The notes beneath the pieces are model-generated. The model was not told the DNA's origin. It searched no databases and saw nothing but the letters and a program-made list of their open reading frames with translations. 11,154 nucleotides of DNA from NCBI GenBank assembly GCA_903924715.1, contig CAIYCP010000071.1:1-11154 (forward strand), written 5' to 3'. Within the stretch, counting starts at the first letter, position 1; each line of letters opens with the position of its first letter. Made by a program: the position numbers and the translations under genes. The DNA comes from an uncultured beta proteobacterium. GTDB lineage: Bacteria > Pseudomonadota > Gammaproteobacteria > Burkholderiales > Burkholderiaceae_B. Shown here piece after piece: positions 1 to 6,288 of this stretch.

Positions 1-35
1 CTGCGATTGTATCTACGGCCTTCGGATACTCAAAC

Positions 36-1013
36 TTATTGAATCTGAATTTTGTTCTCAAGGATGACTTTCTTCCAGCGACTTTTTTCTATTTGCACGT
101 ACTGCTCAAGCTCTGAGGGCGGCCCAACAGAAATCGTTAGCCCCTCATTCTCGATCTTTTTAATGAAATCAGGATTTTTTACGGTCTGCCGAATCGCAGC
201 ATTGAGCACATCGATGATCAACGCAGGTGTACCCGCCGGGGCATACACACCATACCAACTTTCAACCGCGTAACCAGGCAGTGTTGCCGCCACAGTCGCG
301 ACGCCTTCAAATGCGCTAGAGGGGCCGGGACTCGTTACGGCGATGGCGCGTAGTTTGCCGCTCGCAATCAATGGGGATACGCCTGCTGCCGTGCCGATGA
401 ATAGATCGACCTGTCCACCCAGCAAATCCGTCAACGCGAGGCTGGCGCCTCGATACGGGATATGTGTCAATTCGATTTTGGCTAAATTTTGAAACATCTC
501 ACCTGCCAAATGCGCTGAGGTGCCATTGCCTTGCGAAGCATAAGTCATCCTACCCGGCTGAGCATGGGCCGCAGTCACAATTTCTTTAACTGACTGAAAC
601 GGACTCTCAGCACGCACCACTAAAACATTAGGTCCGCGTGCGATCAATGCCACTGGGGCGAAGGCTTGATCACTGTCATAAGGTAACTTTGACTGCAAGG
701 TACTGTTCACCGCGTGCGCAAACGTGGCCAAAACCAAGGTGTAACCATCAGGAGCACTTTTTGCGACAAGATCCATCCCGATCACTGTGCCTGCGCCGGG
801 TTTATTCTCGATCACGACCGTTTGCCCAAGCAACTTGGTTAAGCCCGCACCCAACGCCCGTGACATTTGATCGGTGCCACCCCCAGGCGCGAAGGGCGCA
901 ATCAGACGAAGCGACTTCTCTGGATAGGTCGCTTCGGCGAATTGAGCGTGACTCAGCGTACAGGCTAAAACCAGCGCGATCGCGAAACGTTGCAACACCC
1001 GTGTCAATGACAT
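36..1013 (-). CDS. Bug-family TTT periplasmic substrate-binding protein (Bug 1)
   Basis: Periplasmic binding protein of the tripartite tricarboxylate transporter class, which captures small, usually carboxylated solutes. With the start at 1013 it has 325 residues, the normal family size. Residues 1-28 form a signal peptide (basic start, hydrophobic core about 10-22, cleavage after SHA or AEA). The family ligand-loop pattern is intact: APFAPGGGTD (39-48), then ENKPGAG (69-75) and the APDGYT segment (88-92). The frame is open upstream to 1142. An ATG at 1061, 8 nt after the deacylase stop, is the main alternative and would add 16 residues; I prefer 1013 because it gives a normal-length signal peptide, although neither start has a good Shine-Dalgarno. 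The gene follows the deacylase gene on the same strand and is probably cotranscribed with it. No TctA/TctB genes are nearby. The ligand cannot be read from sequence; family assignment is secure. Confidence 0.9.
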   Translation of the reverse strand: MSLTRVLQRFAIALVLACTLSHAQFAEATYPEKSLRLIAPFAPGGGTDQMSRALGAGLTKLLGQTVVIENKPGAGTVIGMDLVAKSAPDGYTLVLATFAHAVNSTLQSKLPYDSDQAFAPVALIARGPNVLVVRAESPFQSVKEIVTAAHAQPGRMTYASQGNGTSAHLAGEMFQNLAKIELTHIPYRGASLALTDLLGGQVDLFIGTAAGVSPLIASGKLRAIAVTSPGPSSAFEGVATVAATLPGYAVESWYGVYAPAGTPALIIDVLNAAIRQTVKNPDFIKKIENEGLTISVGPPSELEQYVQIEKSRWKKVILENKIQIQ

Positions 1014-1069
1014 TTTTTGATAAGCTGCTTTAAACCAACGTGAATAAAAATCATAAAACATGACAGGTC

Positions 1070-2083
1070 TCAACGTTCGAACGGCGCACCTAAATGAAAC
1101 AGACAATCGCCGCGCTCGGTTCGGCACATCATGCGCTTGCACAGCACGATGCCTGACCGTTTAAAAACCGCAATACTTGGCTCTCGCCAAGGCGTATCAA
1201 AGAAATGGATGCGGCCGGCCATTTGGCCAGCTTGTACTGAATCGCCCAGTTCAACCGTTGGTTCAAACATGCCGCTATCAGGTGCATACACGAAATAATC
1301 TGCACCCCTAACTTGCAGTATTTGCGTGGGGTTGGGCTCGTCAACTTTGATAGCTTGACTCAAAATACTTAAATGTTTCAGAACACGACGAGTGCCATCA
1401 ATGGTCACGCGCAACGCCTGAGGCGACAAAGTTCCGCCACCGCCAAGTTCGGCACCATAGTGAATCACATTCTGCCTAGCCGCCGCCGCGGCAAGGGTAC
1501 AGGCATCACTAGACTGAGAGTCCAGCACATAGGCGGCTGGCGCGCCGAACAAACGCACAATCTCTAACGCTTGATCCATTCGCTTTGGATCATCACTGCG
1601 TCGACAACCTGCGCTTGGAATGTACATCAATGAACTGCCACCAGAATGTAAATCGAAAACATAATCCACTTGCGCAAGCAACACATGCTCGATATACCAA
1701 GCCATTTGCTGCGTCACGGTACCGTTAGGATCACCGGGAAACAGCCGATTTAAATTACCTTCATCAATTGGAGACGTGCGCATGCCAGCTGCGGCAGCGG
1801 GAAAATTTGCGGATGGCAAGAAAATAATCTGGCCTTGAACATCTTGAACAGCAATCATCCGTAGCAAAGCGCTCAAGCCGATCTGACCCTCATACTCATC
1901 ACCGTGGTTGCCGGCCATTAACAGCACAGTCGGCCCCTTACCATTCTTAATGCTAGCGACTGGAATTGGAATCCAGCCATAGGCTGAACGATGAATCGAG
2001 TGCGGCAAACGTAAAAACCCCAGATGTTTCCCGTCTTGATCAAAAGGGATTTCAGAACTAATGCGACTGCTTGGCTTTGTCAT
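1070..2083 (-). CDS. Succinylglutamate desuccinylase/aspartoacylase-family zinc deacylase (DoeB-like)
   Basis: Predicted cytoplasmic zinc-dependent amidohydrolase of the AstE/AspA group (M14-like fold) that removes an acyl group from an N-acyl amino acid or similar compound. The catalytic set is complete: metal ligands H60 and E63 in GNHGDEYEG, third ligand H146 in DLHSGG, substrate-contact N112/R113 in NLNRLFPG, and probable catalytic glutamate E212 in AELGGGG. Residues from about 255 to 337 form the C-terminal beta domain. The 337-residue length and motif wording resemble DoeB, the N-acetyl-diaminobutyrate deacetylase of ectoine breakdown, but no doeA, doeC or doeD gene is present, so that substrate is only a suggestion. 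Translation starts at ATG 2083 with AGAGG (2093-2089) five nt upstream. It heads a probable two-gene unit with Bug 1 and is divergent from ilvE. Confidence 0.88.
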   Translation of the reverse strand: MTKPSSRISSEIPFDQDGKHLGFLRLPHSIHRSAYGWIPIPVASIKNGKGPTVLLMAGNHGDEYEGQIGLSALLRMIAVQDVQGQIIFLPSANFPAAAAGMRTSPIDEGNLNRLFPGDPNGTVTQQMAWYIEHVLLAQVDYVFDLHSGGSSLMYIPSAGCRRSDDPKRMDQALEIVRLFGAPAAYVLDSQSSDACTLAAAAARQNVIHYGAELGGGGTLSPQALRVTIDGTRRVLKHLSILSQAIKVDEPNPTQILQVRGADYFVYAPDSGMFEPTVELGDSVQAGQMAGRIHFFDTPWREPSIAVFKRSGIVLCKRMMCRTERGDCLFHLGAPFER

Positions 2084-2118
2084 GACTGCCTCTAGTTTTT
2101 AGAATAAACAAGCGCGAA

Positions 2119-2197
2119 CTCCCTTTGTATTAGGTTTCTAGGCTACTTGGCAAATGCAAAGCCTACCAAAGCATTGTATAAACACTCTCAAAGGGAG
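2119..2197. repeat. 9-bp perfect inverted repeat between divergent deacylase and ilvE genes
   Basis: CTCCCTTTG at 2119-2127 is the exact reverse complement of CAAAGGGAG at 2189-2197, with 61 nt between the arms. Each strand therefore reads CAAAGGGAG facing its own gene. The arms could be paired operator half-sites for a regulator of both genes, or could pair in a long leader RNA. The right arm resembles a Shine-Dalgarno sequence but has no ATG, GTG or TTG in the ilvE frame at a usable distance. A 9-bp match in a spacer of this size could also arise by chance (roughly a few percent). Confidence 0.35.
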
Positions 2198-2240
2198 AAT
2201 CAGCCCTATTCGCCTCAACTCAAGAAAAGCTCTGACTCTT

Positions 2241-3338
2241 ATGCAATCAAGTACACCCCTCACCTTTGTTCATAGCCAAACCACGCACCCAACCGCGCTA
2301 GCCGCGCGTGAGGCGATCTTAGCGAATCCAGGGTTTGGCAAATACTATTCAGATCACATGGTGGCGATTGACTGGGATGCCGAACACGACTGGCATGGAG
2401 CCCGTGTCACGCCTTATGCCCCTTTGACGCTCGATCCAGCCTCTTTGGTCTTGCACTACGCTCAGGCGGTGTTTGAAGGTCTCAAAGCCTATCGGCATGC
2501 AGATGGTTCGATCTGGACTTTCCGCCCAGAGGTGAATGCTCAGCGTTTTAGTCATTCTGCTGAGCGCCTAGGTTTACCGGAACTTCCGCACGATTTATTC
2601 CTTCAGTCTCTTAAAGAGCTTGTACAACTAGATCGCGACTGGGTGCCTAGCGAAGTAGAAAGCAGCCTGTATCTTCGTCCCTTCATGATTGCCAATGAAA
2701 ACTCGTTAAGCGTGCGTGGTGCAGATAAAGTCGCCTACTACGTGATTGGCAGCCCCGCTGGCCCCTATTTTTCAAGCGGTGTCACACCGGTGCCGATTTG
2801 GGTCTCGACCCAGCGAACACGGGCCGCGCGCGGCGGTACAGGCTATGCAAAATGCGCGGGTAATTACGCCGGCTCACTTGCACCACTCAAAGACGCGCGC
2901 AAGAATGGCTGTCCGCAAGTGCTGTTTCTAGATTCTGAACATGGCCAATACCTTGAAGAACTGGGCGGCATGAATATCTTTGTTGTTCAAAAAGACGGCA
3001 CCCTCGTCACGCCAGCGTTGTCAGACAGTATCTTGCCCGGTGTCACGCGCGCCAGTGTCATTGAACTTGCGCGCTCAGAGGGCCGCACGGTTCAAGAGCG
3101 CCCAATCAGCCTCACCGAAGTTCGCGACGGACTCGTCTCTAAACAAATCACTGAGCTCTTTGCTTGCGGCACTGCGGCGTTGATTTTTCCGATTAGCGCT
3201 TTAAAAAGTGAAGAATTTTCGTATGGCAATGACAGCTCAGTCGCAGGGCCTGTTACCCTCGCCTTGCGCCAGCAACTGCTTGATATCCAATACGGAAAAA
3301 CGACAGACACGCGCAACTGGATGTTACGGCTGGCTTGA
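2241..3338 (+). CDS. ilvE: Branched-chain amino acid aminotransferase (fold type IV, PLP)
   Basis: Transfers the amino group between glutamate and the 2-oxo acids of leucine, isoleucine and valine, in the last step of their synthesis or the first of their breakdown; cytoplasmic. Starting at ATG 2241 the protein has 365 residues, the size of the longer BCAT subgroup. Key segments: HYAQAVFEGLKAY (72-84), YLRPF (144-148), the PLP-lysine block GGTGYAKCAGNYAGSL with K204, EELGGMN (239-245) with E240 holding the cofactor ring nitrogen, SILPGVTR (263-270), and GTAA (310-313) near the cofactor phosphate. The frame is open back to an ATG at 2154, but those 29 extra residues resemble no BCAT N terminus and contain no leader-like run of branched-chain codons. 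The 2241 ATG has only a weak purine-rich site, so the start is moderately sure. It appears to be a single-gene unit, convergent with the DJ-1 gene. Confidence 0.93.
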   Translation: MQSSTPLTFVHSQTTHPTALAAREAILANPGFGKYYSDHMVAIDWDAEHDWHGARVTPYAPLTLDPASLVLHYAQAVFEGLKAYRHADGSIWTFRPEVNAQRFSHSAERLGLPELPHDLFLQSLKELVQLDRDWVPSEVESSLYLRPFMIANENSLSVRGADKVAYYVIGSPAGPYFSSGVTPVPIWVSTQRTRAARGGTGYAKCAGNYAGSLAPLKDARKNGCPQVLFLDSEHGQYLEELGGMNIFVVQKDGTLVTPALSDSILPGVTRASVIELARSEGRTVQERPISLTEVRDGLVSKQITELFACGTAALIFPISALKSEEFSYGNDSSVAGPVTLALRQQLLDIQYGKTTDTRNWMLRLA

Positions 3339-3342
3339 CGCG

Positions 3343-4017
3343 TTAGCAATAAAGTTTCGCAGCCTCTTTTGCCTCGGCGAGCCTAGTGGCCTGCAGTGGT
3401 ACAAGCTTCTGTGTCAGCGCTTCAAGAATTTTTGCATCCGCTGTGTCGGGGTGACCGCAATTGAAAGGCGGCGCGGGGTTGTATTCGATGATTAATTGAA
3501 TCGTTTTTGCTGCGTCGTCACCCACAACCTCGGCGGCAATTGCCAAGGCAAAATCAATACCAGCGGTCACACCGCCACCCGTAATACGATTACGATCAAC
3601 GACTACACGGTCGGGCGAGACAATCGCGCCGAAGTGTGGCAACAGATCTAGAGACGTCCAATGCGTGGTGGCACGATAACCTTGTAACAAGCCAGCTGCC
3701 CCGAGTACCAAGGCACCGGTGCATACCGAGGTCACGTACTTTGCGTGTTGAGCTTGTGCACGAATAAATTCAAGCACCGAGCGATCTTTCATCAAGGCAC
3801 TCACCCCATGCCCACCGGGGATAAAGATCAAATCAAGTGCCGGCACATCATCAATCGTGAAGTCAGGAACAAATTTCAAACCACCTTTCGCCACGACAGG
3901 TTGCAAGGTTTTTGCAATAATCTTCACCTCACATCCCGGCATTTTTGAAAACACCTCATAGGGCCCGGTAAAGTCGAGTTGCGTCATGTCGTGAAAAATT
4001 AACATGCCAATAATCAT
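3343..4017 (-). CDS. DJ-1/PfpI-family protein, isonitrile hydratase-like
   Basis: Cytoplasmic class I glutamine amidotransferase-like (DJ-1/PfpI) enzyme of 224 residues. It reads very like isonitrile hydratase (InhA) of Pseudomonas, which turns isonitriles into N-substituted formamides. The nucleophile elbow is TSVCTGALVLGAAGLL with C99 followed by T100, and D15 lies in LDFTGPYEVF; in InhA the corresponding residues, as I remember, are D17, C101 and T102, so spacing is preserved. The segments ATTHW (115-119), GNRITGGGVTAGID-type wording (about 144-155) and IEYNPAPPF also match that subgroup. The start is well supported by GGAG (4027-4024) six nt before the ATG. It ends 4 nt from ilvE on the opposite strand and is divergent from Bug 2. 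Other DJ-1 activities (chaperone or glyoxalase-like) cannot be excluded, but the motifs favour the hydratase branch. Confidence 0.85.
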   Translation of the reverse strand: MIIGMLIFHDMTQLDFTGPYEVFSKMPGCEVKIIAKTLQPVVAKGGLKFVPDFTIDDVPALDLIFIPGGHGVSALMKDRSVLEFIRAQAQHAKYVTSVCTGALVLGAAGLLQGYRATTHWTSLDLLPHFGAIVSPDRVVVDRNRITGGGVTAGIDFALAIAAEVVGDDAAKTIQLIIEYNPAPPFNCGHPDTADAKILEALTQKLVPLQATRLAEAKEAAKLYC

Positions 4018-4048
4018 GGTTGACTCCGAGTCTAGGTGTGGGTAAGTG

Positions 4049-4075
4049 TTGACGCACTATAATGAGGCATAAAAT
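4049..4075 (+). promoter_or_regulatory. Candidate promoter for Bug 2, overlapping the divergent promoter
   Basis: TTGACG (4049-4054) and TAAAAT (4070-4075) are each 5 of 6 matches to sigma70 boxes, but the spacer is only 15 nt, shorter than optimal. A perfect TATAAT at 4058-4063 also lies here on the plus strand without a good -35 partner. Transcription would start about 25 nt before the Bug 2 ATG. An AGTG-N6-CACT inverted repeat (4045-4058) overlaps the -35 box and could be a regulator site. Confidence 0.35.
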
Positions 4076-4084
4076 CAAAGTCAA
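4056..4084 (-). promoter_or_regulatory. Candidate sigma70 promoter for the DJ-1/isonitrile hydratase-like gene
   Basis: Read on the minus strand, TTGACT (4084-4079) is followed after 17 nt by TATAGT (4061-4056). Each box matches the sigma70 consensus at 5 of 6 positions and the spacing is ideal. Transcription would begin near 4049 and leave a leader of about 30 nt that contains the GGAG site. This is the best promoter match I found in the window. Confidence 0.55.
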
Positions 4085-4107
4085 GAAATCAAAATGGAGA
4101 CCGCATC

Positions 4108-5076
4108 ATGTACACGCGTATTTTTGCAAGCCTAATCGCTGTAGTCATGTCGGGGCTGATTTACACGGCGCACGCCCAAGACTTTCCAACCAAACCCTTA
4201 AAAATGGTGATCCCGTTTCCGCCCGGCGGAGCTGGTGACATCACGACACGCATTCTTGCAGACACGATGGCAAAGGGTCTGGGTCAACCCGTCATCGTTG
4301 ATAACCGTCCTGGTGCTGGCGCAGTAACGGGTTACGAATTTGCTGCACGTGCACCGGGTGATGGCTACACCATACTGGTTGTATTTCCAAGCTTTGTGAT
4401 CAATCCTGCGATACGGTCAGGTTTGTCTTACGACCCCATCAAAGATTTTGAAGCGATTGGTCAGGCGATGTGGTTACCCATGGCGATCACCATCAGCACA
4501 ACTGTTCCTGCGAGCTCACTCAAAGAGTTGATCGCTTTGGCGCGTGCCAAACCAGGCGAAATTGCTTATGGAACCCCTGGTGTGGGCACGACTCATCATG
4601 TTGCGACTGAAATGTTAAGACTGGCCGTCGGTATCAATATTTTTCATGCGCCCTATGCTGGCGGCGTTCCTGCTTTGACAGCAGTCGCCGGTGGCCACCT
4701 TCCTATGGCAGTCACCAACGTCACGGAGGCTACGCCTTTCGTAAAAACTGGAAAAGTTCGCGTGCTGGCGGTAACGTCTGCTGAACGCGCGGCTGCCTTA
4801 CCCGAAGTTCCCACCTTACGAGAGCTGGGCTACCCTGAACTCGAAGCGACCAACTGGAGCGGACTGGTTGTACCAAAAGGCACGCCGCCCGCTGTGATCG
4901 CTCGCTTGAACGCAGAGTTGGTACGTGCACTGAATAACAAAGACGTACAAGAGAAATTCAAAGCTAATGATATGTTTCCATTACCCGGCACTCCACAACA
5001 ATTTGCTGCGATGATTCAGGCCGAGGCGCTACGTTTTACAAAAGTCGCAAAAGAGGCCAACGTTAAAGCAGACTAA
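4108..5076 (+). CDS. Bug-family TTT periplasmic substrate-binding protein (Bug 2)
   Basis: Periplasmic solute-binding protein of the TTT class, 322 residues. A clean Sec signal peptide ends AHA-Q at 23/24, followed by the mature start FPTKPLKMVIPFPPGG and the two ligand loops PFPPGGAGD (36-44) and DNRPGAG (65-71). The region VPKGTPPAVIARLN (255-268) is the usual C-terminal-lobe segment of the family. The start is firm: GGAGA at 4096-4100 lies seven nt before the ATG. The gene stands alone, divergent from the DJ-1 gene and convergent with Bug 3, and has no TctAB genes beside it, so it must share a membrane component encoded elsewhere or serve a sensing role. The motifs give the family but not the ligand. 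Confidence 0.92.
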   Translation: MYTRIFASLIAVVMSGLIYTAHAQDFPTKPLKMVIPFPPGGAGDITTRILADTMAKGLGQPVIVDNRPGAGAVTGYEFAARAPGDGYTILVVFPSFVINPAIRSGLSYDPIKDFEAIGQAMWLPMAITISTTVPASSLKELIALARAKPGEIAYGTPGVGTTHHVATEMLRLAVGINIFHAPYAGGVPALTAVAGGHLPMAVTNVTEATPFVKTGKVRVLAVTSAERAAALPEVPTLRELGYPELEATNWSGLVVPKGTPPAVIARLNAELVRALNNKDVQEKFKANDMFPLPGTPQQFAAMIQAEALRFTKVAKEANVKAD

Positions 5077-5079
5077 TTC

Positions 5080-5140
5080 TTAGACGGCAAGGCGGTTATT
5101 GCACACAATAAGTCACCGCCTTGCACTCAACTGCGTCTAA
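5080..5140. terminator. Three-tier hairpin between convergent Bug 2 and Bug 3, likely two-way terminator
   Basis: Nested inverted repeats: outer arms TTAGACG (5080-5086) and CGTCTAA (5134-5140), middle arms GCAAGGCGGT (5087-5096) and ACCGCCTTGC (5115-5124), and inner arms TATTG (5097-5101) and CAATA (5106-5110) around a CACA loop. On the left side the arms are contiguous; on the right, small bulges separate them. The structure fills the space between the two stop codons and includes the Bug 3 stop (5139-5137). No run of T follows on either strand, so it may act as a transcript-end stabiliser or a barrier between converging transcripts rather than a classical intrinsic terminator. Confidence 0.55.
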
Positions 5141-6111
5141 GCACCGCGGGCAAGTTCAACGATACGCTTCCAGCGAATATTTTCACGAACCATCTCTGGT
5201 CGCAAGTCTTTGCTGCCTACAACCTCCACGGTCATGATTTGCTTAGAACAAAATTCTTTAAATTGTGCGGTACGCGCAATCGCACTGATTTCAGCCGATA
5301 GCAATTCTAAAATCGTTGTCGGTGTGTTTGCCGGTGCCATAAAATCTAACTGCGACGACACATCAAAATCTTTTAAACCAGTTTCTGCGGCCGTCGGAAT
5401 ATCCGGCATGGCCTCCCAGCGGCTTGAACCCATGACCGCCAACACACGCAACTTCTTGGCTTGTAAAAGTGGCAACACACCGGCCGGCGTCTGGCAGGTA
5501 AAGTCGATTCGCGCTGCTGCAACATCCGTAATAGCCGAATTCGTTGCTTTGTAACTTATATGTCGACTCTTCGTCGCAGTTGCATCATTTAATACAACCG
5601 AACAGAGATGGGCCGTACTACCGATCCCTTGCGATGAATAGGTCAACAGATCTGGATCACGTTTCATCGCCGCGATCAGCTCGGGCAGCGACTTATAAAT
5701 TGAATCTTCTGCAACCACCACCGCTAGTGGCACCCGTAATACGCGAGCAACGGGGGCAAAATCTTTAATTGGATCGTAGGTCGTAATTGCCTCGCCAGAA
5801 AGTGGCAACAGATAAAGAGGAATCCCAGTCAAAATAATCGTGTATCCATCGGGTGGCGAATTAGCTGCGCCGGTATAACCCAGCAGCCCTCCGGCCCCAG
5901 AGCGATTATCCACAACCACAGGCGTATTTAAGCGCTTGGACAGTGGTTCGGTAAAAAACCGGGCCGTCGCATCAATTGCAGTCCCGGGCGATGCCGGGAC
6001 AATAATTTTGATCGGACGCGAGGGGAACTGCTGCCCAAACACTTGAGGCGCACCCAGTACGGATAACGCTCCAACACCTAACAACATTTGTCTTCTTTTT
6101 TTATTATTCAT
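5137..6111 (-). CDS. Bug-family TTT periplasmic substrate-binding protein (Bug 3, divergent ligand loop)
   Basis: Third TTT-class periplasmic binding protein, 324 residues. The N terminus KKRRQMLLGVGALSVLG has twin arginines at 6-7 before the hydrophobic core, resembling a Tat signal, with cleavage probably after VFG (26). The mature part keeps FPSRPIKIIVP, DNRSGAG (68-74), PPDGYT (86-91) and PIKDFAPVARV. The first ligand loop is altered: PASPGTAID (39-47) replaces the usual PxPPGGxxD, losing the second glycine. It carries cysteines at 170, 206 and 289, unlike Bug 1 and Bug 2, which have none in their mature parts. The start is supported by GGAG (6121-6118) six nt before the ATG. It is convergent with Bug 2 and divergent from the ABC operon. 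Family is sure; ligand and export route are not. Confidence 0.9.
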   Translation of the reverse strand: MNNKKRRQMLLGVGALSVLGAPQVFGQQFPSRPIKIIVPASPGTAIDATARFFTEPLSKRLNTPVVVDNRSGAGGLLGYTGAANSPPDGYTIILTGIPLYLLPLSGEAITTYDPIKDFAPVARVLRVPLAVVVAEDSIYKSLPELIAAMKRDPDLLTYSSQGIGSTAHLCSVVLNDATATKSRHISYKATNSAITDVAAARIDFTCQTPAGVLPLLQAKKLRVLAVMGSSRWEAMPDIPTAAETGLKDFDVSSQLDFMAPANTPTTILELLSAEISAIARTAQFKEFCSKQIMTVEVVGSKDLRPEMVRENIRWKRIVELARGA

Positions 6112-6252
6112 TATTGTCTCCGAGAGATCTTTTTAGTTTAGGTTAAATTAAGCTGGTAAACCAAAGGCCCCAAGAATCAGCTCTGGCCAAGGCGTTTGGA
6201 CGGGATTTGCTGGTTTTACACACCTTTTGCTTGAGCTGGCAAGGTTCTTGCT

Positions 6253-6261
6253 TGCTATTAG
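6253..6261 (+). promoter_or_regulatory. Possible extended -10 element for the ABC transporter operon
   Basis: TGCTATTAG has the TGn extension followed by TATTAG, a 4 of 6 match to the -10 box. A weak TTGAGC (6231-6236) lies 19 nt before the TATTAG hexamer. Transcription would begin about 20 nt before the first ATG of the operon. This is a weak prediction; the rest of the 177-nt divergent spacer shows no better box for this gene and none convincing for Bug 3. Confidence 0.25.
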
Positions 6262-6288
6262 GTTGCACTCTAACTCTCGGAAACTATT

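Noticed and set aside
638..1033. Plus-strand open frame of 131 codons inside Bug 1
   Set aside because: Arginine- and proline-rich shadow of the Bug coding strand, with no recognisable motif.
1014..1142. Longer N terminus of Bug 1 from 1142, overlapping the deacylase gene
   Set aside because: The overlap covers the conserved end of the deacylase, and the extension places the signal peptide about 43 residues from the start, which is not normal for an exported protein.
2154..2240. Longer ilvE start or a branched-chain attenuation leader peptide
   Set aside because: The extra 29 codons are in frame with ilvE, have no stop of their own, and show no run of leucine, isoleucine or valine codons; no paired terminator hairpin with a T-run follows.
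5210..5768. Two plus-strand open frames opposite Bug 3
   Set aside because: Antisense shadows of a well-supported gene; no family features.
6151..6244. Short repeats in the Bug 3/ABC spacer (TGGT-AA-ACCA, and two CTGGC...AAGG copies)
   Set aside because: Four- to five-base matches are expected by chance in a spacer of this length and lie at no telling distance from a promoter box.
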